From Treponema sp. UBA3662 (lineage in GTDB: Bacteria > Spirochaetota > Spirochaetia > Treponematales > Treponemataceae), in contig DFJV01000128.1 of assembly GCA_002373205.1 (NCBI GenBank), positions 1 through 11,344 on the forward strand: DNA of 11,344 bases, read 5' to 3'. The notes below the pieces were generated by a model. It saw only the letters and a list, made by a program, of their open reading frames with translations, was not told the DNA's origin and did not search any database. The translations under genes and the position numbers were made by a program. Positions 5,903-11,344 of the stretch are shown here, piece by piece; the first letter of the stretch is position 1, and each line of letters starts with the position of its first letter.

Positions 5903-6685
5903 CTAAAACTGCTTGCAGAACCAAGTATAGATTGAATCAAGGCGGGCAATAAAAGACTCGTTCATAGTCTGCTCCAGCATCTTTATTCCCGGGAACTTAG
6001 CCATAACAGCCATGTAAACCATAACGCTGTCTCCACAGTCAGTAATAACCAGCTTTATGTGCATGTTGTTCTTGGACACGGCACTTATTCCCATAACGGA
6101 AAGCCCCGTCTCATTTATAAAATGAAGGGCAACTTCCTGAGCATTCTGGGTATATTCCATGCGGTAATTTGTTTTTCCAAACGATGCGTCATCAAGCATG
6201 GCATACAAAACCTTGCCGTTTGCATTACCTTCCGTATTGTCTGCTACGCGTGTACGGTCTTTTGGTCCCTTAATGCAGTATGCCGACTCATACAAAGTTT
6301 TTACCTTCTTTGAGCGGTGAGAGTAATAAGTCATACCCTGCATCTTGCTTACCGAGCGTACAATCTTGGATGCCGCGTCAATGGTTACAGATTCAGGATT
6401 TGATGCATTCAGCTTTGACTTTGGAATAAGGTACAGATGTTCACCTAAAAACACCGGTTCTTCATCAGAAGTCCACATTTTGTAGGCTTCCTTTGCGGCA
6501 GGCGTATTGGGTACAAGTGACAGTTTGGCACCTTTTTCCTTGTAATGGGAAACCTGGACCACACCATCCTTTTGAAGCTTTGCATAAGTACTTGCGCTAA
6601 CCAAATCGGAAGCGTTGTAAGCAAAAAGTCCTGATGCGCAAAAAAGCGACAGAATAAAAGTAACGGTTGCACGGCAAAATTTCAT
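5903..6685 (-). CDS. Secreted protein of unknown function
   Basis: The protein has 260 residues. The ATG at 6683-6685 is preceded by AAGGAG seven bases upstream. Residues 1-22 form a Sec signal peptide with a likely cleavage after LFA, and there is no lipobox, so the mature protein should be periplasmic or exported. No transmembrane segment follows. The mature part mixes strands and helices; features include a conserved-looking MQGMTYYSHRSKKVKTLYES stretch in the middle and a hydrophobic VMVYMAVMAKFPG near the end. I recognise no enzymatic motif. It may belong to a spirochaete-restricted DUF family (possibly DUF6675), but I cannot verify that. It begins 24 bp after the khpB stop and ends 42 bp before the isomerase gene, so it probably shares their transcript; a link to membrane biogenesis is only suggested by position. 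Confidence 0.85.
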   Translation of the reverse strand: MKFCRATVTFILSLFCASGLFAYNASDLVSASTYAKLQKDGVVQVSHYKEKGAKLSLVPNTPAAKEAYKMWTSDEEPVFLGEHLYLIPKSKLNASNPESVTIDAASKIVRSVSKMQGMTYYSHRSKKVKTLYESAYCIKGPKDRTRVADNTEGNANGKVLYAMLDDASFGKTNYRMEYTQNAQEVALHFINETGLSVMGISAVSKNNMHIKLVITDCGDSVMVYMAVMAKFPGIKMLEQTMNESFIARLDSIYTWFCKQF

Positions 6686-6709
6686 GGCACAACTCCTTTG
6701 TTTATAAAA

Positions 6710-7426
6710 TCAGCGTACGCCTTTGTAAATAACACGTACCTGCTTATATAAACCATCTCCCTCGCTTTTGGTTTCAATATCCGGGATATCATTTAAAGTT
6801 GTGTGGATCAAGCGGCGCTCAAACGGATTCATCGGCTCCAAGAGCATTGAAGTCCTGTTAAGGCGAACCTTGTCTGCCGTAACATAGGCAAGGCGAACAA
6901 GGCTTTCCTCGCGGCGGATTCTGTAGTTTTCGCTGTCAAGGATTACGCGTACGTCTTCCTTTCCAAGGTGGCCTGCGTATACGTTTGCCAAAAGCTGCAT
7001 TGCGTCAAGGTTCTTTCCCTTGCGGCCAATAAGTATTGAAGAGCTGGCGCTTGTAAGCTTAATTCCAATCTTCTTTTCCTCGCGGAACATAACCTCAACT
7101 GTAACCTCGTAGCCCATGTTCTGAATCATTACAGTTACAAAGTCAACGAGCTTCTGTTCAAATTCGTCCTGGGGCATTGGGTTTGCCACAAGATTGGGAT
7201 TCTGTGCGCGGGCAGTGGCATTCGGTACCTTTCCGTCAAACTCAGGGTGAACATATTCCTGTGAGTCAACAGTGTGTACGCGGATTTTTACATATCCGTT
7301 CTTGAACAGAGTCTTTTTCTGGGACTCAAGAATCTCAACGTCAAACTGATCCTTTTCAAGTCCAAGTTCCTGGGCAGCCTTTTCTATAGCTTCCTTTTCA
7401 TTCTTTCCTTCATATTCGTAAATCAT
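6710..7426 (-). CDS. khpB: RNA-binding protein KhpB/Jag (Jag_N, KH and R3H domains)
   Basis: The protein has 238 residues. The N-terminal Jag_N domain covers about residues 1-50 (MIYEYEGKNEKEAIEKA, then FKNGYVKIRV). A linker of about 35 residues leads to a KH domain (about 90-165) with the binding loop IGRKGKNL (133-140). The C-terminal R3H domain (about 170-235) contains FERRLIH (202-208), holding the conserved Arg and His. In Gram-positive bacteria KhpB binds RNA, often with KhpA, and affects cell division and envelope genes; it is habitually encoded next to YidC. The AAGGAG at 7435-7440 overlaps the yidC stop codon, leaving an eight-base spacing to the ATG, so the two genes are tightly coupled. 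Confidence 0.95.
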   Translation of the reverse strand: MIYEYEGKNEKEAIEKAAQELGLEKDQFDVEILESQKKTLFKNGYVKIRVHTVDSQEYVHPEFDGKVPNATARAQNPNLVANPMPQDEFEQKLVDFVTVMIQNMGYEVTVEVMFREEKKIGIKLTSASSSILIGRKGKNLDAMQLLANVYAGHLGKEDVRVILDSENYRIRREESLVRLAYVTADKVRLNRTSMLLEPMNPFERRLIHTTLNDIPDIETKSEGDGLYKQVRVIYKGVR

Positions 7427-7438
7427 ATCTCGTACTCC

Positions 7439-9262
7439 TTAGCGGGTCTTTTTCTTTCCGCCCTTGAATTTCAGTGTGTTTTTATCCAGAACAGGTTTGT
7501 CTGTAACCAATTCCAAACGCTTTTTCTTCATGTAGCTATTTATAAGAAGCTGCTGCACCATCTGCAGGACGTTGCTTACAATCCAGTAAATCAAAAGTCC
7601 GCTCGGTACATTATACAATATAAAGAAGAACAAAATTGGCATACCGTACATCATAAACTTCATCTGTGACTGGCTCTGAGCCGTACCTGCTCCGCCGTAC
7701 TGGGTAATTTTTCCGGTAACAAGCTGGGACAAAGTATAGATAATAGGCAAAAGCCTCAATTTGTTCTGGGAGAAGCTAGAAAGCAAAGGAATTTCCCTTT
7801 TCCAAGACCAAATGTATTCGCCTTCAGACAAGTCGTCTATCCAACCCTTAATAAAGCTTGCACCGCGGAATTCAAAGTAGTTGTTGAACACATTGTAAAG
7901 CGCAAACAATATGAACATCTGCAAAATCATAGGAAGACATCCGCTTACCGGATTGTATCCTGATTCCTTGTAGAGTTTTGCCGTTTCTTCGTTAAGCTTC
8001 TGGGGATTGTCCCTGTATTTTGCCTGGATAGCCTGCATCTTTGGCTGGATTTCCTGCATCTTAAGGGTACCCATCGCACTCTTTTTGCTAAGCGGGAAAA
8101 GGATTATCTTAAGTATTACCGTAAGGGCAATAATTGCAAGTCCCCAGTTGTGTATAAAGATATGGATTTTTTCCAGAGCCCATTTCAAAAGCATCTCAAC
8201 AAGGGAGAATACACCGGTTGTCTTAAGAGCCTGATTGAATTTTGCGTTAAGGATGCCCCACTTGTTCTTATCCGCCAGATTGTATTTTATAAGCTCATTT
8301 TCGCTTCTTGGTCCAATGTAAACATAAAATTCATCTGTAGAAATTCCATTCTTCAAGGGAAGGCGTGTAAGGAAAATCTGAGAGTTACCGTAACCGTTTT
8401 CCACTGCAGCGGATGTTTTTACTACGGATGATATGTTTTCCACATTCTGGGGCTTTATAAGGATTGCAAAATATTTTCCACCAACACCGGCCCATTCAAA
8501 AGGCCTGTCATAGGTCTTTCCCTGAATGTCCTTGCTAAAACGCTTGTTATTGTAGAATTCGAGAATTTCCCTTACCTCGTTGCGGTTCTTCTTGCGGTCA
8601 AAGTGGGGACCTATCTGCGGAGAAGTGCGGATTGTGTATGCCGCTCCGTTAACATCAAGTTCCCTTGCTCCGTCAAGAGGCTTTACCGTAACATCAAATT
8701 TGAACACATACTCATTTTCCTTAAATGAATAGTGCTTTCCAATAAGATACTTGTGGGAAACCCCAGAGGAATCTTTTATGTCATAGGTTCTGTAAAAACC
8801 TATGTCGTTTGGCCCTTCCTTTTTTACATTGAACATCTCGTTCAACATAACTCCAGAAGAATCTCCAAACGAAAGAGCAAAGGCCCTGTTGAATTCAGAA
8901 ATGTTGTCCGCCATCTGGACACCTTTGCCGGTATCCTTGTCAAAGTGCTCAAGCAGCTGGTAGCTTACAATGTCGCCACCTTTCTGGGAGAACAAAACCT
9001 TTACTTTGTCCGTTGTAATGGTAAGATCTGTTTCTGATGCAGGAGTGATTGTCTCTTCCTTATTTTCTGATGGAAGGGTAGAAACCTGTTTGTTTGCTTC
9101 CTCCACCTTCTTTTTCTGTTCTGCTTCTTTTTGAGCCAGTTCAATCTGCTGTTGCTGCCTTGCCGCATCCTGGCGGGGTTTTATAAACTTTATGTTTACA
9201 AAAAATGCACCCACCATGACTAAGAGAGAGAGAATTAAGGCCCAGACGGTATTTTTGTCCAT
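7439..9262 (-). CDS. yidC: Membrane protein insertase YidC
   Basis: The protein has 607 residues with the start at the ATG at 9260-9262. The frame is open ten codons further to a GTG at 9290-9292, but MDKNTVWALILSLL is the usual YidC N-terminus and AAGGA lies eight bases upstream. It has an N-terminal membrane segment (5-22), a Gln/Lys/Glu-rich linker, a large periplasmic P1 domain (about 80-335), and a C-terminal insertase core with membrane segments near 372-392, 440-462, 500-518 and 535-575. The loop KMQEIQPKMQAIQAKY (401-416) is the cytosolic coiled-coil hairpin. TVILKIILFPLS puts Lys385 where E. coli YidC has its key groove arginine; a basic residue is retained. YidC inserts membrane proteins alone or with SecYEG. 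The tail is strongly basic (GGKKKTR), consistent with ribosome binding. Confidence 0.97.
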   Translation of the reverse strand: MDKNTVWALILSLLVMVGAFFVNIKFIKPRQDAARQQQQIELAQKEAEQKKKVEEANKQVSTLPSENKEETITPASETDLTITTDKVKVLFSQKGGDIVSYQLLEHFDKDTGKGVQMADNISEFNRAFALSFGDSSGVMLNEMFNVKKEGPNDIGFYRTYDIKDSSGVSHKYLIGKHYSFKENEYVFKFDVTVKPLDGARELDVNGAAYTIRTSPQIGPHFDRKKNRNEVREILEFYNNKRFSKDIQGKTYDRPFEWAGVGGKYFAILIKPQNVENISSVVKTSAAVENGYGNSQIFLTRLPLKNGISTDEFYVYIGPRSENELIKYNLADKNKWGILNAKFNQALKTTGVFSLVEMLLKWALEKIHIFIHNWGLAIIALTVILKIILFPLSKKSAMGTLKMQEIQPKMQAIQAKYRDNPQKLNEETAKLYKESGYNPVSGCLPMILQMFILFALYNVFNNYFEFRGASFIKGWIDDLSEGEYIWSWKREIPLLSSFSQNKLRLLPIIYTLSQLVTGKITQYGGAGTAQSQSQMKFMMYGMPILFFFILYNVPSGLLIYWIVSNVLQMVQQLLINSYMKKKRLELVTDKPVLDKNTLKFKGGKKKTR

Positions 9263-9291
9263 GAATCTTTTCCTTGTCGTAAGATGCCGCA

Positions 9292-9540
9292 CTAAGGAAC
9301 AGGATCATATCCACCTTTGCTATAGGGATTGCACCTGAGTATCCTTTTTACGGCAAGATACAGCCCTTTTATGGGGCCATACTTTTTAATCGCTTCTAAT
9401 GAATACTGAGAACACGTAGGCGTAAACCTGCAGCATGCAGGAAATAGGGGTGAGATAAAAACTTGATAAAAGCGTATCAAAAGACATAAAGCTTTTACAA
9501 AAAAGCCTCTTATTCCTTTAATAAACCAGCCTTTTGACAT
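9292..9540 (-). CDS. yidD: Membrane protein insertion efficiency factor YidD
   Basis: The protein has 82 residues. The family signature is clear: IRFYQVFISPLFPACCRFTP followed by TCSQYSLEAIKKYG, then KRILRCNPYSKGGYDPVP at the C-terminus. YidD is a small membrane-associated protein that helps the Sec/YidC route of membrane insertion. The ATG at 9538-9540 lies inside the 3' end of rnpA, overlapping it by 31 bp in another frame, as is common in this cluster. Only a weak AAGA-type site precedes it, so coupling to rnpA translation is likely. About ten residues precede the usual start region. The stop is 29 bp upstream of the yidC ATG. Confidence 0.95.
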   Translation of the reverse strand: MSKGWFIKGIRGFFVKALCLLIRFYQVFISPLFPACCRFTPTCSQYSLEAIKKYGPIKGLYLAVKRILRCNPYSKGGYDPVP

Positions 9541-9878
9541 AGTATCTTAAAAATTTTACACCGCGAGTGGAACGAATTATTGGAGGCTTCTGGGTATACA
9601 AGAAAGAGCATATCAAAGCCTGTGTTCAGGTGTGACTTAAAGAATCGGTATGTTTCGCGGCTGTAGCGTTTGGATGCATTTCTTTGCACTGCATTACCAT
9701 ACCCGCGGGGAAGGGGAAAGCCTATTCTGTTTATTTCCTGGCCGTTAGCCGTAAAAAAAAGCTTTGCGCCAGAAACACTTACCTTCTTCCCTGTTTTAAA
9801 AAGTTTCCGGATGTCATCGGGACATTTTATGTGTTCTCTTCTAGTAAAACGTCCCGTTTTAAGAGAATCCTTTTCCAT
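9510..9878 (-). CDS. rnpA: Ribonuclease P protein component
   Basis: The protein has 122 residues, basic and of normal length. RFTRREHIKCPDDIRKLFKT (10-29) is the typical N-terminal pattern. The RNR region reads RNASKRYSRETYRFF (66-80), retaining the spaced Arg/Asn/Lys/Arg/Glu residues although less canonical than in E. coli. It binds the RNase P RNA and assists 5' maturation of tRNA precursors in the cytoplasm. The ATG at 9876-9878 lies 15 bp after the rpmH stop; the Shine-Dalgarno is poor (TTAGGG adjacent to the ATG), so translation may depend on rpmH. The 3' end overlaps yidD. Confidence 0.93.
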   Translation of the reverse strand: MEKDSLKTGRFTRREHIKCPDDIRKLFKTGKKVSVSGAKLFFTANGQEINRIGFPLPRGYGNAVQRNASKRYSRETYRFFKSHLNTGFDMLFLVYPEASNNSFHSRCKIFKILCQKAGLLKE

Positions 9879-9893
9879 CCCTAAGCTAAAGAA

Positions 9894-10082
9894 TTACCAG
9901 TACTTTGTAAAGCACTTTCCGCCACCCTTGTACGGCTTCTTTTCATCAGAAACTGTAAGCTTATGGCGACCCTTTGCTCTTCTGCGTGACAAAACTGCAC
10001 GGCCACCACGTGTTGCCATGCGTGCGCGGAAACCAAATTTTCTATTGCGCTTCACTTTGCTTGGTTGATATGTACGTAACAT
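9894..10082 (-). CDS. rpmH: Ribosomal protein L34 with a C-terminal extension
   Basis: The protein has 62 residues. Residues 2-45 match L34 throughout: RTYQPSKVKRNRKFGFRARM, then GGRAVLSRRRAKGRHKLTVS. L34 is usually 44-52 residues; here a further 17 residues (DEKKPYKGGGKCFTKYW) follow, ending 15 bp before rnpA. AGGAG lies nine bases upstream of the ATG. L34 is an early-exposed component of the large ribosomal subunit. The gene is first after its own promoter and heads the rnpA-yidD-yidC-khpB series. Confidence 0.97.
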   Translation of the reverse strand: MLRTYQPSKVKRNRKFGFRARMATRGGRAVLSRRRAKGRHKLTVSDEKKPYKGGGKCFTKYW

Positions 10083-10115
10083 AATGAACGACTCCTATAT
10101 AATAAAATTATTTTC

Positions 10116-10131
10116 CCAACTTTAGTGTTGG
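10116..10131 (-). promoter_or_regulatory. Small hairpin at the 5' end of the rpmH leader
   Basis: CCAAC and GTTGG (10116-10120 and 10127-10131) can pair around a six-base loop. The hairpin starts a few bases downstream of the -10 box, so it would form at the very 5' end of the rpmH transcript. A 5' hairpin can protect mRNA from decay; a regulatory role is possible but not shown. No T-run follows, so I do not call it a terminator. Confidence 0.35.
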
Positions 10132-10133
10132 CT

Positions 10134-10163
10134 ATAATAGCATTATTTTCAAGAGTTGGTCAA
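10134..10163 (-). promoter_or_regulatory. Sigma70-like promoter upstream of rpmH, overlapping the dciA 3' end
   Basis: On the minus strand, TTGACC (10158-10163) lies 18 bp before TATTAT (10134-10139). The -35 is formed by the last codons of dciA and the -10 follows the dciA stop. Predicted initiation is about 50 bp upstream of the rpmH ATG. This would give the ribosomal and membrane genes expression separate from recF-dciA. Confidence 0.6.
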
Positions 10164-10685
10164 CATATTTTTTCTTAAATCTTCAAAAATCGATGCCAAT
10201 TCTGGGGGAAGTTCCTTGTTTTGAGTCACTTTTTCCTTATTTAGTTTAAGATTATTTAATTGTTTTTCCTCTTCTTCGACTCTTTTCTGAATTTCGCTCC
10301 TAACTTGCTCAGGAGAATACTCGTGTTCCTTGGGGTCAAAAAGATTTCCTTCTTTTCCCTTAAGCTTAAATGCCAGTGATTCAACTTTTACAGCCCTATT
10401 TTCCATGTTAAGCCCGTTGATTATGTATTTCTTGTGCAGCTGCAAAAGTTCAATCCATCCGGGATGATCCGCCTCCACAAGAATAATTCCGTTCTTAAAG
10501 TCAACCACACGGCTATGGGTTGCAAGATTACGACCTTCGTTTGGATTGGTTCCAGACCTTATCCTTAAAAGAACTTTTTCCCACAAGCTTATAAGGCTAT
10601 TGGAATTTTCATATTTATCCTTGTTTATGTTTTTAAAAGTTAGATTTACTATGTCACCAAAAGACTGTATTTCTTCTTCGTTCAT
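10149..10685 (-). CDS. dciA: DciA / DUF721 family protein, probable replicative helicase loader
   Basis: The protein has 178 residues from the ATG at 10683-10685, which overlaps the recF stop as ATGA and has a GGAAGAG site upstream; a TTG five codons earlier is less likely. Residues about 10-95 match the DUF721 domain: a conserved Trp near the start (LISLWEKVL, Trp35), THSRVVDFKNGIILVEADHPGW (Trp77) and LLQLHKKYIINGLN. The C-terminal third is charged and helical, predicted coiled coil or disordered. DciA proteins interact with replicative helicase DnaB and help load it in bacteria lacking DnaC or DnaI. The position after recF supports a replication role. Confidence 0.85.
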   Translation of the reverse strand: MNEEEIQSFGDIVNLTFKNINKDKYENSNSLISLWEKVLLRIRSGTNPNEGRNLATHSRVVDFKNGIILVEADHPGWIELLQLHKKYIINGLNMENRAVKVESLAFKLKGKEGNLFDPKEHEYSPEQVRSEIQKRVEEEEKQLNNLKLNKEKVTQNKELPPELASIFEDLRKNMLTNS

Positions 10686-11344
10686 TTTGTCTCTTCCCAA
10701 CCCCCGGAATTTATTTTGTAAATCCTCGTATTTTCCTTGCGGTAATTTTCATAAGGTTCACCAGGCAAGAATGTGCAGAAAAGCTGATCGTATTCAGGAA
10801 GAAGGGTAGTAAGCCTTTTTCTTTTTTCAGGATCAAGTTCAAGCAGAACGTCATCCATAAGGAGCACCGGTTTTTTTCCGGCTACCCTGGTGTAAAAAAC
10901 AGCCTGCGCAGTTCTTAAAACTAATGCGATAAGGCGCCTCTGTCCAGTAGATGCCGTAGGTACGAATGATTCCTTGTTGCGAACAAAAACAATTCTGTCC
11001 CGGTGAGGTCCAGTAACAGTTGTTCCCAAAGCCTTTTCCACATCTCTTTTTGAACGCATGAAATCCTGAACTTCATCAATTTCAGGAAGCGATGAATCCG
11101 TATATGTAGAAAAAGTTTCAATGGTAACAGGCTTTTCGTCACCAGATTTTTTGTTCCAAGTGGGAATGTATTTTATTCCAACTCCGTCAATTCCAGTAAC
11201 CTGTTCGTAAAGATTTCCAAAAATTTGGTTGAACTGGAAAATTGCGTTCTTTCTTTTTTTCTGAATCTCAAGTCCGTTAAATGCAAGCTGAACGTCATAA
11301 GTTTCCAGAAGCTGGTACTTTTGTTCCTTAAGGCACAGGTTGCG
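10682..11344 (-). CDS. recF: DNA replication and repair protein RecF (5' end beyond the window)
   Basis: The frame is open from the right edge to a TGA at 10682-10684: 220 residues of the C-terminal part, so about the first 40% is missing. The frame passes unbroken through the internal Met at 11057-11059. Recognisable segments: RNLCLKEQKYQLLETYDVQL at the edge, VTGPHRDRI, the ABC-type signature STGQRRLIALVLRTAQ, and Walker B PVLLMDDVLLELDPEKR. RecF is an SMC-like ATPase that binds gapped DNA and, with RecO and RecR, helps load RecA. Its presence suggests that dnaA and dnaN lie further right. The signature serine is STGQ rather than the more usual SQGQ, a minor variation. Confidence 0.96.
   Translation of the reverse strand, partial: RNLCLKEQKYQLLETYDVQLAFNGLEIQKKRKNAIFQFNQIFGNLYEQVTGIDGVGIKYIPTWNKKSGDEKPVTIETFSTYTDSSLPEIDEVQDFMRSKRDVEKALGTTVTGPHRDRIVFVRNKESFVPTASTGQRRLIALVLRTAQAVFYTRVAGKKPVLLMDDVLLELDPEKRKRLTTLLPEYDQLFCTFLPGEPYENYRKENTRIYKINSGGWEETK

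Larger units (their letters stand above)
1496..5903. repeat. Dispersed octamer CTGTACCC / GGGTACAG, nine copies
   Basis: Exact copies on the plus strand: CTGTACCC at 1496-1503, 2003-2010, 2941-2948, 3852-3859 and 5896-5903; GGGTACAG at 2615-2622, 2627-2634, 2660-2667 and 4290-4297. About 0.35 would be expected in 11.3 kb at uniform base composition. Flanks tend to be A/T-rich, usually with T or A before CTG. One-mismatch forms lie at 3866-3873, 4335-4342, 5509-5516, 6429-6436, 6509-6516 and 8065-8072. In coding sequence the octamer is read as R-V-Q, G-T, S-V-P or C-T-L, that is, in different frames and both orientations, so amino-acid or codon preference does not explain it. Function unknown. 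Confidence 0.6.

Noticed and set aside
1496..5903. Octamer as a Chi- or KOPS-like polar signal
   Set aside because: The nine copies are split five to four between strands, whereas polar signals show strong strand bias; a larger sample could change this.
9263..9292. Upstream GTG start for yidC at 9290-9292
   Set aside because: The extra ten residues are basic and unlike YidC N-termini; the ATG at 9260-9262 has an AAGGA site and begins with the usual MDKNT sequence.
10546..10809. Plus-strand open frame spanning the recF-dciA junction
   Set aside because: It is opposite two conserved coupled genes and has no independent support.

Overview
The window looks like part of a spirochaete chromosome, most likely Treponema or a close relative. 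This rests on protein character and gene content, not on a database search: the YidC, KhpB, DciA and RecF sequences, a cyclophilin-FKBP lipoprotein, a Gx transporter, and abundant K/E-rich lipoproteins. All eleven genes I accept lie on the minus strand, so transcription runs from right to left. I see no gene on the plus strand, no tRNA or rRNA, no CRISPR array and no transposase.

From right to left (5' to 3' of the genes): recF (cut by the right edge) and dciA overlap in an ATGA and belong to the replication-initiation neighbourhood. A sigma70-like promoter, whose -35 lies in the last codons of dciA, starts the rpmH-rnpA-yidD-yidC-khpB cluster: ribosomal protein L34, RNase P protein, two membrane-insertion factors and an RNA-binding protein. 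It is tightly packed (rnpA and yidD overlap by 31 bp). The series continues with a secreted protein of unknown function, a lipoprotein joining two prolyl-isomerase domains, a membrane protein joining a Gx (S-component-like) half to an EcfT-like half, and the DEAH-type helicase HrpB. After a 285-bp gap, a separate sigma70-like promoter drives a lipoprotein with a long Ala/Lys/Glu/Gln-rich helix that runs off the left edge.

Four features are not explained by the genes. (1) Two copies of a roughly 140-160 bp repeat, in opposite orientations (about 841-985 and 4592-4752), share a perfect 27-bp block and a chain of hairpins. Several stems differ in sequence between the copies yet stay paired, the pattern expected if structure is under selection. 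The far end of one copy appears to supply the start codon of the Gx gene. (2) The octamer CTGTACCC/GGGTACAG occurs nine times between 1496 and 5903, on both strands and in several reading frames. It is absent from the conserved yidC-to-recF half, so codon usage does not explain it; it resembles a dispersed recognition or uptake-type signal. (3) Matches to the DnaA-box consensus TTWTNCACA are more frequent than expected and cluster inside hrpB and inside the linker of the Gx gene. (4) The Gx gene is an apparent fusion of two transporter-component types.

The genes form two functional groups: replication and ribosome/membrane biogenesis at the right, and cell-envelope or accessory functions at the left. 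The repeats and dispersed motifs are confined mainly to the less conserved left half.
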